Source: Dipetalonema caudispina
Taxonomy: Eukaryota; Nematoda; Chromadorea; Rhabditida; Onchocercidae
DNA: 64,000 nt
Direction of reading: 5' to 3'
Assembly (NCBI GenBank): GCA_013365325.1
Contig: JABVXV010000043.1
Span: 48,489-112,488 of the forward strand
Part shown: piece by piece, positions 27,001 through 40,830 of the stretch
Layout of the letters: each line of letters opens with the position of its first letter
How positions within the stretch are numbered: the first letter of the stretch is position 1
Position numbers and translations under genes: made by a program
The notes under the pieces: generated by a model
What the model was told of the DNA's origin: nothing
What the model saw: the letters and a program-made list of their open reading frames with translations, nothing else
Databases searched by the model: none

Positions 27001-30000
27001 TTATACATTTCACAGATTTTAAAAATTTTTCAAATAAAGGAAAGAAAAAAAAAAAAATACAAAGTTGATGAATGTATATATACATATGTATTTTGCACCA
27101 TTTTCTAATTGTTTGGAAATAATTTGATGAATTTTTGAGGATAATAACTTATTGATAAAAAAGATCAATAAACAATTCTGAACTGAAAATAAATCAAATG
27201 AATAATTTTTTTCTTTTTTCAAAATAAATTTTTTAATCAATTTTTTTTTTTTAATTTCAAAATAATTTTCTTTCTTTTAATTGAATTTTGTCACAATATT
27301 GAATAAAGCAACAGGATGAAATAGATCAGTTCATGCTTATTTTCTAGATTAGATAGCTCTTTTACATATGATATTATAAAACCATTCCTCTTAACCTGTT
27401 GCTTATATGCTAATAATTTTCTTTTCTTTTTTTTTCTTTTTTTTTTTGCATATTTGATATGTTCGATTCTTTATCCTCTAATCAAAGAAATTTTCGAAAA
27501 TTTTTAAAAGCTTTTACCGATTCGGATTCTTCAGATGGCTTGCTTAGATTATCTGCAATGCTGGCCAGTACACGGAACCGATACGTGTTACCAGGCTCAA
27601 GTTCTTTCACTGTTACATTCAGCTGAACACTTTCAATTGCTTTTACCCATTCTTCTTCTCCTTCCTAAAGAAACTTTTTAGTCAATCATTTCATTATCAG
27701 ATTTTGTGAGATAATTAATTTTTAATTTTCAATTTCCACCAATCCTTTTTTTTTGCACTACTGAAATTTTTTATAACAGAATGATTATATTATATGTATA
27801 TTTCTAATGCTCATTTTTATTTGTTGTTTACTAATTTATTTTAAAGGGAATAATATTAAATAAGAAATAATTTAGTAACGAGTTTAAAATAACTCATAAA
27901 GCAACAAATATAAACATCAATAGTATATTTTAAATCGAGCAACTGCGAAAAAAAAATGTTTGAGTCTCAAAAAAGTTTTATGAAAGAAACAAAAGCCTGA
28001 AAAATGAGAAGTGTAATGAGCAGTGTTATTAGAAGAAATCATTGTAATTAATCTTTCTACCACTCGTGAAGTTATCAAAAAACTACATCATCTTATGATG
28101 GTTCGAACTGTAAGTAAATTGAAAAGTTGAAAAACATTGATAATCGAATGGCTTCATGAGCTAAACGAAATATTCAAAAAAAAAATTGTCGCTTTGAAAT
28201 TGTTATCTTCCACCATTCTATACAACACTATGGACAATCTAAGTGATTGAATCATCCAAAAATTACACCCAAAGCTGAATTTGCATCAAAAAATAGCTAT
28301 ACGAAATTGCTACATCTGAGAAGCATCCTCAACAAATCAATGAGATCCATCGAAAACTACAATAGTTTCAAATTGACGAATAGAAATAATTCAATTATTC
28401 TCCACGATAATGTTAGTTAATCACCAAAAAAACTTCAAAAGTTCTTGAACATTTAATTGAAATATTTTGTCTTATCTGTTTGACTTCCACATAAACCAAC
28501 CATCTGTACCTTATTCATTTTCATAAATTTTTGTGGGAAAATCTTCCACAATCATCAAGATGTCAAAAAAATTTTCCAAGATTTCGTTAAATCTTGTAAG
28601 ACGGGCTAACTTCTATGTTAAAAGATTAAACAAACATATCTGTATTTAATTGCTATGATTTCCATTTTAATTAATGAAAATAAATTTAGGCTTATCTAAA
28701 TTAATTTGAAATTTACAGTCCTAAACAGCAATTATTCTTGTACTAATCTAATAATCATCGTTAGAAATGATAAATTACAAGTGATGAAATATTTGCATAA
28801 ATTAATAATAGTGTAACTAAATTTTATTCACATTCTTCTGATCTTTAAAAAAAAAAAAAAAATAATTGCTTCTTTTAAATCAATTTTTAAACGCCTATCC
28901 TAACAGCACCACTTCATTTGAAATTACGTACATAATATTATATTCCGTTTTCTTCTCTGCTTTCATTCTCTTTTGTTTATAAATAATTCTCAAGGAGATT
29001 ATTATATAAAACATTCCGAGCATATAGGTGAGTTAATTAACTTATCTCTAATATAGATGCGAAATTACCTAAGCTAAATGCGTTAAACAATTTTCAGCAT
29101 TTTCCATAAAATCCAACCTCTTTGAAAATTTCAATAAAAGAGTCTATTTCATTCATTGGGATAGCTGAAAGATAAAAGAAGAAAAGCAGCAATTAGTCTG
29201 AAAAAGGGATAATTTATTTAATCGTCTTCCGAGAAATTCTGAAAATTTTTTAAGCCATAACAAAATGACATCAACCTTTTTCATTTCAACGATATATTGT
29301 ACTTTTTTGCTAGCATCTTCTGATACTGCATTCCATTTCAGGCTCACCGAATTGAATTTCTGCTTTTCAAGAATTGGGCGATCCGGTACAATTGGATGTT
29401 CTAGAACCTGAAACGATGACACGGTTTTAGTTGGCAAAATTGCAAGAAATTGAAAAACGGCGATGATTAAGTAAGTGTAGCACTCCCTCTTTATTAAAAT
29501 AAAAATTTTGTAAAATTAGAAACATTTTTCAGTGATTTCAGAAGCAGAAGTCGTATTTAAATCGCTTTTCTTCTTGCTTATGAAATTTTAACTTAATCTT
29601 ATATTGACTCACACGTTTAATTTCCATGAAAACTTACACTTAAAATAATTTATAAGTTCTTTTCGAAATTAATAGCATCGATTAGGGGTGCTATAATTGA
29701 AGGTACAAATATATTTTAAAAAAAATACAGCGAGGAAATAAATCAAATTTGTATCTTTGCAAGATAAAACATATGACTCTTTTCGATTTAATTTCAGTAT
29801 TTTTTTGATAGAATTTGATTAATTTTCTTTTCTAATTAATTTCCTATCGCAGTCCAATATAAATATGAATAAAACAAACCTCAACAGGAATTTCACATTT
29901 CGCTTCGCCCAAGTCATTTTTAACTTTGAGCAAATACTTGCCTTGTACATCATTATCCACTCGCAGTATCGTAAGTGTTGTCAATCGGTCAACTGTTGTT

Positions 30001-33000
30001 ACCTGAAATTTAGTAGGCAAAAATAATTTTAAAATCTTGTAAAAAATCCTTTTCTTTCATTCCCGCCTCATTATCTATCGAAGATAAGACTTCGTCGCTA
30101 ATTACATTATTAATGAATGCTTTAAAATATCTAAAATAATCACCATCGTGGCACTGCCAATAATCTTAAGGTCATTTTAGTAAGCTTATATATAACCTGA
30201 ATTTAGCACCGATAATAATTTTAACCTGACTTTAGCGCCGATAATGAGTACATAAATCATTCAGAATAATTATCATTTTACAAAGAAAATATATAAAACA
30301 AAGAATAAAGTAATAATATTGTTGGATTTCATTGCTATTGTTAAGAGAGAAATAATTTTCTATGAAATTGGATGATCCTTGTAACTTTGATACTGATTAA
30401 CTATTAAGATACCTTGAAACGATCAGATTTTGTAATAATTGATCTACCGTTTGTGTCCAGCCATTCAACATCTGGACTCGGTTTACCTGAAAAATTTTTT
30501 CTCATAATTTAATTGCCAATTTAAAAAAAAAGAATTATAGATAGTACAGGATAATAATATGTTCAGCATACTAAAATTTCTAAGATAAATTAAAATCAGT
30601 TAATATAAATTATGTGATCGAGAATTGCTAAAATAAGAAATTTCCTTTTACTTAGTTATCATATGTCTATTCCCTACTTTAAGTCTTTAAATGAGAATGA
30701 TACTTTCTTCATTTATGTGAATCCATTTCATTTGTCATTAAATTGGGGACAAGTGCTTCTTAATAAGTTTTTTCAAATATTTAAATGGAATCTTTATGCA
30801 CTCGCACAGAGCTATAATCTCAAAGTTACTTTTTTAAAAAAAAAAACCTTTGTCATATTTTATCTCTATTAGAATCAGTAAAGTGGAAAAATCGTTTTCG
30901 AATTTATTAAAAACCAAAAAAAAAAAAAAATTGAACACAAAATTTGAAGTAAAAAATGTTGAATATTAAAAGATAAAGATTTGAAAAAATTTTCTTACAC
31001 AAACTATTAATCGATTTTCACTATCACAACGATTATCTGTAACATACAAATATACAATTTTTAATTTGATAAATAAATATTAACAATTTTTTCATGAAAT
31101 AGTTTTTATTGATGTTTTATTTCTTTTTCAAAATTTTCCTTACATTTCCTGCTTTTCTCCTTATCAATTGCATTTTTAATATAAATGAAAGCTGAAATCA
31201 GATAATTTTATCATCTTATTTACGATTTAAAAAAATGAAAATATTATAAATCGATATTAATTTGAACCAATACAAATTTTCATTTTCTAGTAAATCAATA
31301 TTGCTTGTTAAAATGTAAACATAATTTTTTTTTCCACCTTCAGAAATACTATTTTCTCTTTTACATCATATATTTTATGAATAAAAGCATAACACATTAT
31401 ATGTATTGTCCATTAAAAAAAATAATTTCCGACTGCAAGCAAATAATAATTATATCATGAATTTTTTTGCCAATAAATAATAAATTTATATAATATCTTT
31501 ACTATTTACCATTAAAAGTATTCAATTATCAAAAAGTTTAACCAATAAAAATTTAAGTTCAATTTTATATCCTCCTAGAAATATATTAACTTTTCATATT
31601 TTCTTATTATCTTTTTTTTTTTTTTTAAATGATAATATATTTTAAAAAATGCATGTCTTTTTTGTTCTGTCTAAAAATTTTACAAACAAGAAATGGAATT
31701 CCAATCATATTCGTCCAGAAATTTACAACTTTCTGAACTAAATTTATAAATTCATAAATACAATCATTCAGTCTGTCTGAAATAAGTCAACCATATCATT
31801 TTTATCATTTATCTGTTAGCATTTATCATTGCTATCATTCATCGTAGCATTTCTGAAAGAAACTAATCATCTCGAAATACGGCAAATATTGAATTAGATA
31901 TAGGTGTTCGAAGATTTTAAAAAGTGCATTATGAACATTGTTACTTTTTAATATATTTAACTGATAAGTAATTTCCAGGAACCTTCAAGGGATTTATCAT
32001 ATTTGCATAATTTCAGATTTTCAGCTCTTTTAAATAAATTAGAATTTTCATTCAACTTAATTAGCTATACCATCTTTGTAATTCATCGATAATAAAAGGA
32101 GTTGTATTGAACTCCATGTAAAATTTATGGTCTTGTAATTCAAAATAATAAATTAGATATATAATTCGTTTTTAGTGATTGCAATTTTTTCACTATTCAA
32201 TTTAGCTCATTTTTATGATCTGAACTTTTCCCGAACATATAATCGAACAAAAAAGAACAATTACTTATCAATTTTAAATTAATAAATATGTGCTTTTGGT
32301 ATTTCTCTGTCTAAGGAAATGCTAATTGCATTCTTCCAAAAAAAAAAGTTTAGAATTAAATTCACCGAACAATTTGTCAAAAAAAAAGTAAGCCTTGATA
32401 CCAACAAATTGACACTTTAATATTCTTATAAATTTACCAAGCGATAAATTTATATCTCACATTCAAATAAAGAAAAAAAAAGACAACTTTGATTAAATTT
32501 GATGAAATAGTTGAGCCATAAGTCCTGTCCTTTTCTCCTACCATCATTGACAACAATATTTCCTATTTCTGTTCGATCAAAATACGGAAATTGTAGGGTA
32601 ATTTAAACCCCAAAATTAAATACGAACAAAATTAAACATAAAAATAGAGCGTGCTGTGAAGAAGCAAACATTAGCTGCTCAAATATATATCCTATCATGC
32701 GAATTGCCAAGTAAGTATTATATTTCATCATATTATTTTGGCATATTAAAATATCTTTGTAAATGTTTTAAAATAAAACAAAAAAAGAAATCTTTTTTTA
32801 AAAAATTCCCTAATTTGTACTAATTTAATAAGACTGTTCGATTAGTTATAATGGGTGAGAAAAAAATTTTTAAATAAGCATAAGATATGTTTCTTTAAAT
32901 TGATTTAGTTTCTTAAGCAAGAAGTATTTCAATTTTGCAATAGCAAAACTCTAACTTATCATGAAATTATAAAATTAGATATAATCTTCTACTAAAAATT

Positions 33001-36000
33001 CTTATTGTTTAAAATTGTTTTTCTCAAATGCCTTTTTACTTTTCAGAAAATTTAAACATCTTTGCTTGTGTCCAATTGCTGTATTTTTATTCGAAAAGTT
33101 ACATTGATTTTCATCTTTTTAAAATGAACTAACAAAGAATAGAAATAATTATATTGTCTAAATTCAATTCCTAGTTTACAAAAATAGGAACTATACTTTC
33201 TACTATCTGTTCTCAAAAAAAAAAAAAAAGAGTTAATATTTTGCTCAAATATTCTGGGCTTCCGAATGAATTCAGATGATATGGGTACTTTAGAAGATTA
33301 TATTCCCTATTCAAGAAATTATGATAAAATTTTTTTTTTTTTAAAAAAAACGCAAAAAAATCTTTAAATTATTGCAAGCACAATTTACACAGATCACAAA
33401 GCTTTCAGTTTAATTGGAAAATCTACCTGACATGACAGTTATAGGGGACATTGACTATCATAAAACTCAATTAATGCATAAATTACCACTTTTGTCACAT
33501 TGATTCTTCCAACTTTTTATGGCAACTATAAATACATAATATTGAATCGAAAAATTTGATGAAATAAAAATAACTTCATATTTTTGCATGAAAATATTTG
33601 AAATAGAGAGAGAATAAAAAAACAACGTAATACAATACTAAACTTTCAATATACCCATTTTTACATTTCTAAATCTGAAAAGACGAAGAAAGTTATCGTA
33701 ATCTAAGTTATTCGAAATTTTAAATTTTCCTTTCTCATGCCTATTTAATTTGGTTCTTTCAATGGGACATGTATATTCAAATAGTGTTTAATAAATATGA
33801 ATTTTTACGGACTTAAACAGTGTGATGAACTTTTAGGCAAATAGCAGATAGAATTTTTATGTCCATCTATCGATTCCTAGTTTGGAACTCAATCATATAT
33901 TCCTAAGTTGAACTTACACCTCTTATATTATCATCAAAATGGCACTTATAAAGAACAAATTAATAAGTAACAATTAATTACATCAACTGGAATAGGAAAA
34001 TTTCAATGAAAAGATAAAATGTAAAATGATTTTTATCAAAAATTTTTCTTTCATTCTTACTTTCTGCTTCTTCATTTTATTTCTGCGATAAACGTAAAAC
34101 AAACTAACGATATGGTCACTTATCGTTTCCTTCTGTTTTTTTTTTTTTTTTTTTTTTCATGTATCAGTAAGTGAGAGAAAGAATTTCACGAAGAATTCAT
34201 AATTATCTGTTCCTTTTTCATCATATCATTTGATAACTTCTATATCAACGTATCAGTTATTTTTGGATATTTTCATCTAGCTAGATTGATTTAGCAATTT
34301 AGCAACTAATAATATGAAATTTTGATTGAATCTTTTAATCAAAATATGATTCATAAGAGAACAGTGTTATGTGTTACAAACTAGCGTCTTATCTGTAACG
34401 TACGTGTAATTACGTGTAGTTTCATGCTTTAATGCCAGCTGTAATAAATAATCATTGCTGAAAAATGCCGAAACAAATTTCATATACCAAATAAGTTAAA
34501 TTTTTTGTTCTTCTTTTTTTTTTTCTATCCTGCATAAATAGTCTGATTCCGTTTTCTTACCCAAATAATTCGTATTGAAATTTTTTGTCGACGATTCAAA
34601 TTTATATTACTGAAAATTATCTCATTCATACCGATGTGAAATCCTGGCATATTCATATAAAATTTCCTCCTTCAATGCTGCTCAACTCAGTAATTGAATT
34701 TTTTTTATATACGAAATGTTTCTGAAAATTAGAAAATAGACATCAAGAAAATGGAAGTTACTGCTAGAGGATTAAAAAGGTATACCACAATTCCGAGAAA
34801 GTGCAGAGAAATTAACTACGGTGGTTGAATACCGGAGGGAAATGAAATGATGATATGAAGCTTGAGAATGTAGAAAATAATAGTTGGAATGGAAAGGAGA
34901 ATAAATCGTTTACTTATTCTCTTAGCTTTTTCAATTCATTTCGAAATTCCTAATCAGGACTAAATTTTATAGCTATATTCTATTAATATAATAAACGTTT
35001 ACGAACGTGTTTGTTACGTTTCCATCTTTTATATTTCAGGAAATCTCAGAAACAAACCAAAAAAAAAAAAAAAAAGAAAGACAAACGTAAATGTAAAAAA
35101 TTATGAATTTTATAAGGATGCTAAGTGAATTTTAATACAATAAATTTGGATTATGCGGAAGCAGCATAATGCATGCTGCAGTGTATTCATCATATCTACT
35201 TAGAGATTACCGATCTCTGTGCAAATATTCTATTAATGATGAAGACGGGAGAAAATGTTCCATAGGGTAAGTTTTTATACTAATACGAAGAATGCATCTA
35301 TTTTTGCTTCTATTTAATTATTGGAAGAATTTTTAACAAATTTCGAGATAACATTTGTCTGAGATCATTCGTAGTGCAATCAAGAACAGGACTTCATTAA
35401 GATAAGCAGTAACAATTCTCTTTAAACTTTCGAATCCTCATACTGAATTTTGGAAAAATCCCGTGATATTCCAGAATTTATCTCTTCTTCAATTGTTATT
35501 AGCAGAGATAGTAACTGACTGATTTTACATTTTGCTTTATCAAATACTTGTTAATTTCTAAAAATTACTACGTATTTTGCTGACCATATCTTTTATTACT
35601 TATAGCATAATAATCAATTTTTTAATTAATTTGCACATCGAAATTTGAAGTGCATACAGTTCAAAATTCATGAATTGCCGAAATCCTATATGAAATATAT
35701 TTGTTTTGCATGCAAAGATCTTTTTGAGAGCACTATTTTAAAATCAAAAAAGAAAATTAAACCTACAAAAGTGTGATCGTAAAAAATTTTGAAAATTGCC
35801 GAAAATTACCAAAACTAATGATAATTCTCTTTAAACTTTCCAGTTTTCATAGATCATCTCTGAGAAACCTCGCGATATTCCAAAATCTACTTCTCATCCA
35901 ATTATTTCTACCATAGACAGTATTAATTTCACATTTCACTTTACCGAATAATTGACAACTTTCTATAAAGCTGATAACATTATGATCGTTATATTTGACT

Positions 36001-37572
36001 ATCACCACCATCATTTATGCATTTCGCTTATATTAGAAACAAACATCTTTGATTTTTGAAGTTCCATCAGTGGTAATGAGGTATTAATTAACAATGTTCT
36101 GTCTTATGTCATCCATTCTAGGCTGGATAATGATGTCAAAGTGCCAATTTTAGTTAGCATCAGCCAATAGTAGCATTTCTATATTTCAAAATATTTCACC
36201 AATTTTTCCTAGGGTTATTTCAGTATTTTTTTTTTTTCTCTCAAAAAACCCTCTCATCTGTCTTTTTCCTGTTCAACATCTTGCCGACATCGTTTATCCA
36301 ATCTTCGCCAATAATTTAAAGTTAATGATGGATGTTTGAATCGAATGATGGACTAGAGAAAGAAGAAGAAAAAAATGATACAACGTTTAGTATCATTTGT
36401 AAAATTTATGATATTTTAAATTTTGATAAATTAATAAAACATATCGGTAAATTTTTAATCCTAACAGTAATTAGTATCAGTAAATTAATTAATAATGCTC
36501 CGAATATTATCAGTTATTTTTAGTTAAAAAAATCAATTCCTAACATTTTCATATCTGATCTAACGAGATTTTTGTTGTAGTATTTATTCTTAGCTTTATC
36601 TCTTTCTTCATATATAGCACCAAATCATTTCATATTGTTATTAAATTTCATAAATAATTCATAAATGCTGTGATAGGATATAAAAAATATTGCATGCTTA
36701 GATGCATAAAATGAAATGTAACAGTTATCTACCACTTCTAATGTGCATAAATTTTGAATTTTTAAATTTTTGCAGTTTAATCTTAGATAACACGATAAGT
36801 GCTTTTTTCATCATTTTCAATAATAATATAAACTGAGATATTCGTATGATTTCACTTTCTTTTTTTTTTTTTTAACTCTTTCTGAAATCCCAAAAGCAAT
36901 TCGAAATTATTCAGCTAGCATGCAGTAAACAGCAAAATATTTAATAGCAAACGAATGATCTATGAGGTACGTCATTAATTTATCTTGTTGTTAATCATTT
37001 TTATTTGCAGTGCTTTGGTATTTGTGGAAAATGAATTAAGATTTTATTATATGTTTGATGAAACGATTTAATTTTTATGTTCCAAAATATTGTTACAATT
37101 TTTAGATGATTTTTAAAAAATTTCGAATGCATCTTAACAAATAGTCTCGTAATTATTTAAAAAGTTAAATGTGATATGAAATTATATAAGAATTTTAGGG
37201 ATAAAGCAAATGTATGGAAATAAAAAAATCGAAATCTAATTTGAGTATTACTCAATAATAATAGCAAATTGTTCATGAGAAATGATTTCGTTGCAAAACT
37301 TTTTTTTTTTACTGTTTTTAAAACATTACAAATATGAATTTGGTGTAATTTGCGAAATGAATTAAATAACACACATCGAGTAATCCATTTATAGTAATGT
37401 AATGGCAAGAGATGTGTCCAAAATATAATTTTAATTATTAGATTACTGCCCATGAATGGTAGCTCCTTGACAAAAATCGCTTTTTCGCATTAAAGCTTCT
37501 TATTTTCCATCGATTTCAAATTTTGCTATTCTAATGAAATTCGTGCTCCCATAGGGAAAATTATAAAAGCAT

Positions 37573-37606
<34 letters not shown>

Positions 37607-40600
37607 AAAGGAAAAAAAAAAGAGTAGCTGAGATTGAGAAAACTTAGAAATGAGCAAAAGACTATTCATTTTTCTTTTTTTTTTTTTTTTAACCAAACTT
37701 TTTCAAATACATTATGGATTTTATCCACTTTCAAGATGAAACTAATTTCATAAATCAATAATTATAATTGTAAAAAAAAAAAAAAGAGATGAAATTTAAA
37801 TTTTAAATTTCTTTCCACTAAAAATCATCTTTTTCATCATCATTGTATCATCATCTTTCATATACAAATGTAACAACATTTCTTGTAAATGAACGTTAAA
37901 TCTATTTGTAACTAAATCAACTAAAGCTATTCCTTCTGCAACATCAATTCATTTTCTTCATTACAGCTATACCATTTCTCTATTGACAGCTTCGCTTTTC
38001 TATTTATTATAAAACAAAGCATTCTTCTTCTTCTTCTTATTTTAACGCTAAACACAAATTATAAAAATCCATTTCAAATATTCCATCCACTTACTTTACT
38101 TCGAAAATTATTCTATTTCTATTTTATCTCTATGCATGTCTGTATGTATTTGTCATACCAAATTTTCGGTTTTCAAATAATTTTTGCACTTAAAGTAAGA
38201 AGTTGAAGGCAGTATAAGTTCAATCATTTTTTCATTTCTAAAAGTTGTTTTTAGCCATTTTATAGCAATAAATACTTCTAAGCTAAACGAAATATCGATT
38301 CGTTGGCAGGTGCTACTGATTCTGTTGTGCAACTTCTGACGGTTTATTGTTTAATGAAATTCAATTTTTACCACTCACAACTACATTTCTTCTACACTTT
38401 CTGGTAAATATATGTCTTTTCAAAAGTTTTGCTCAATTAATTTAAATCTAAACAAAACTCGTAAAAAAAACTGAAGTTTAAAACTAAAAAAAAAAGAAAA
38501 AATGTAACGTTCTCTTACATATTTAATACAAATATACTTCTTGCAGCGATAATTACAAAAATTCATATATTTTCCTACTCAATGTATTCAATTAATTTTC
38601 TTACATTTTCTTCTCCCTCAAATTTTTCAACATCCAAGTCATTTATTACAAGATGACTAACTTCATTTAAGATACCAATTTTCGTTGAAAGAGAATACAA
38701 AAGGTTGTGAAAATAAATCAAATGCGAAAATCTCAAATTTTCACTGCTAAAAATACGAATCACTTTTTTAAAATGAAAAATATTTAAAAATGTTGTAATT
38801 CGTTCGCTTCATAAATTATATATGAGATTATGCGCCGAGATACCTTAGCAATTCTAACAGAAACGATAGTCTTTTTACAGCATGAAATAATTTTTTTTTT
38901 TTTTTTTTTTTTTTTTTGTTAAAAAAGGGAACGATGAATATTGGGAAGAAATTTTTATAAAATCTAAACAAGGTATGTTGAAAATATATTAAAGTTTTGT
39001 AAAATGGTTTATTTAAATAATGTAGTTCTTGTTAGAATTTACCATCAACAGATTGAAAAGATATGTTTATCCTTTTTATTAATCTAACCTAAATCGTTTT
39101 TAATTGAAATTTTCAATTATCATGGACTATTGTGAAATTAACACATGAAATGGCATATTGAAAGGTCGATAACAAGATTGTTAGCTGAAAGTTGAAATAC
39201 TAATCATTAAAAAAAACTACTAATCATTTTCAATTCATGATTTGAAGATTTTAGATCACTGCTTATAGAGTTTGTCCTTTCAACTCTAGTTTCAAATTTC
39301 AAGTTAGATTACGTCATACTTGACTACTGCCTAATCTAGCTTAAGAGATATGAAAAAAAAAAAAAACTTTTTCGTAAGCAAAAACCACCATCTGCAATAA
39401 ATTGTAAAAAATATGACTAATTAATGAACTAATCCTCATTGACAACAAATTATCTCACTAATTAACTTCCTGACCATATGATTTCATAATTGTTTATCAA
39501 CTTGATATCTTTTGGAAAAGTATATCACGAGTCAACCCTTGTTAACTTCAATCTCTACATTCAAATTTATTTTTTCTCTTCCTCATATTTAAGCTAAGTT
39601 TTTGTAAAGATTTCAATTCATTCATTGGTAAATGAGGAAATTTATGTTACACATTAATATATTATCATATGCTTCTGTAAAGGAATATTTAGAAGATTTA
39701 TTGTCTTTTGACAAATTGATCTTATCATATATTGAGGAATTTGAAAAGGAAAAATACTAAACACTTCTCAGGGATTTGCATTTCTGAATATCATTTATTG
39801 AAAATGGAAAACTTTCCAACTCTTGAAAAATCTAAAATTTACGATATCTATTAGCACCATTTTGCAAATATCAAAAACTTCAGGCCCTTATAGCTTTCTC
39901 TTCTTTCTCTAACTTGACCTAAAACCTCTTTCTTCAAAGACTATTTGTACAGTAGAAACTATTCGTAAAGTACAAAATTAAATAATTTTAAAGAAGATTT
40001 TCTTTCCGATGGATTAATCTCCTTCAATGCTATTTCCTCTTCCATCTTTCATAGTTTGTTCAAACTATAAAATTTCATATTAAAGCAAATTTTCTATGCT
40101 TCTTAACATTAGTAGATTTTTTAGTGAAAAGAAAAACAAAGACTTATGTACAAATTTTTAGAATTTAGCATAAAATGAAATATTTTTAGGAACAGTTTTA
40201 TTCTTTTTCTCTTCAACTAATTATTTCCAATCAATTATCTATGATTGTAACAATTCTGTTTGAAATAATTTGAAGAATGCTAATTCTTGTCACATTAATA
40301 AAATAGTAATGTATATGACAAACTTTTTTATGAATTCTTTCATGCAAAATGATGCAAATCATTTCCTCATGCCACTTTTATATCAATTTATCATATTTCA
40401 TTCATATATAAATTGCTTTTTTCATAAATATATCACTGCGATGTATTCGTAGTATAGAAAAATCTATTGAATATTTTCTCTTATTTACACCTGTATTATT
40501 AATATATCAATTTCATGATGTATATTACTCATGTTAGTTGTAAAAATGTATGAAAAATAGCACATGACATGCTAATAGTAATAGATTTAAAATATGAAAT

Positions 40601-40616
40601 TTAATTGCACCTAATG

Positions 40617-40660
<44 letters not shown>

Positions 40661-40799
40661 ACACATACATTATTCGTTTAAGCAATGTCATTATCATTCA
40701 ATGGTTTCTTAAATTCATCCACTGTAGAAAATTTTGCAGAAACTAGGGATTTCGATATATTTATTTCTGAATTTTAGTCATTACAAAAATATTTCCTCA

Positions 40800-40830
<31 letters not shown>

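Noticed and set aside
36332..36523. Plus-strand 63-codon open frame
   Set aside because: AT-rich composition (Ile/Asn/Lys), no domain, no splice context.
38575..38763. Minus-strand 62-codon open frame ending in an acidic stretch (EKFEGEENVRKLIEYIE)
   Set aside because: It looks protein-like at its end, but it has no acceptor in phase, no neighbouring exon and no family resemblance. It lies in the middle of the 16-kb intron, and inserting it would break the Ig domain that joins perfectly without it.
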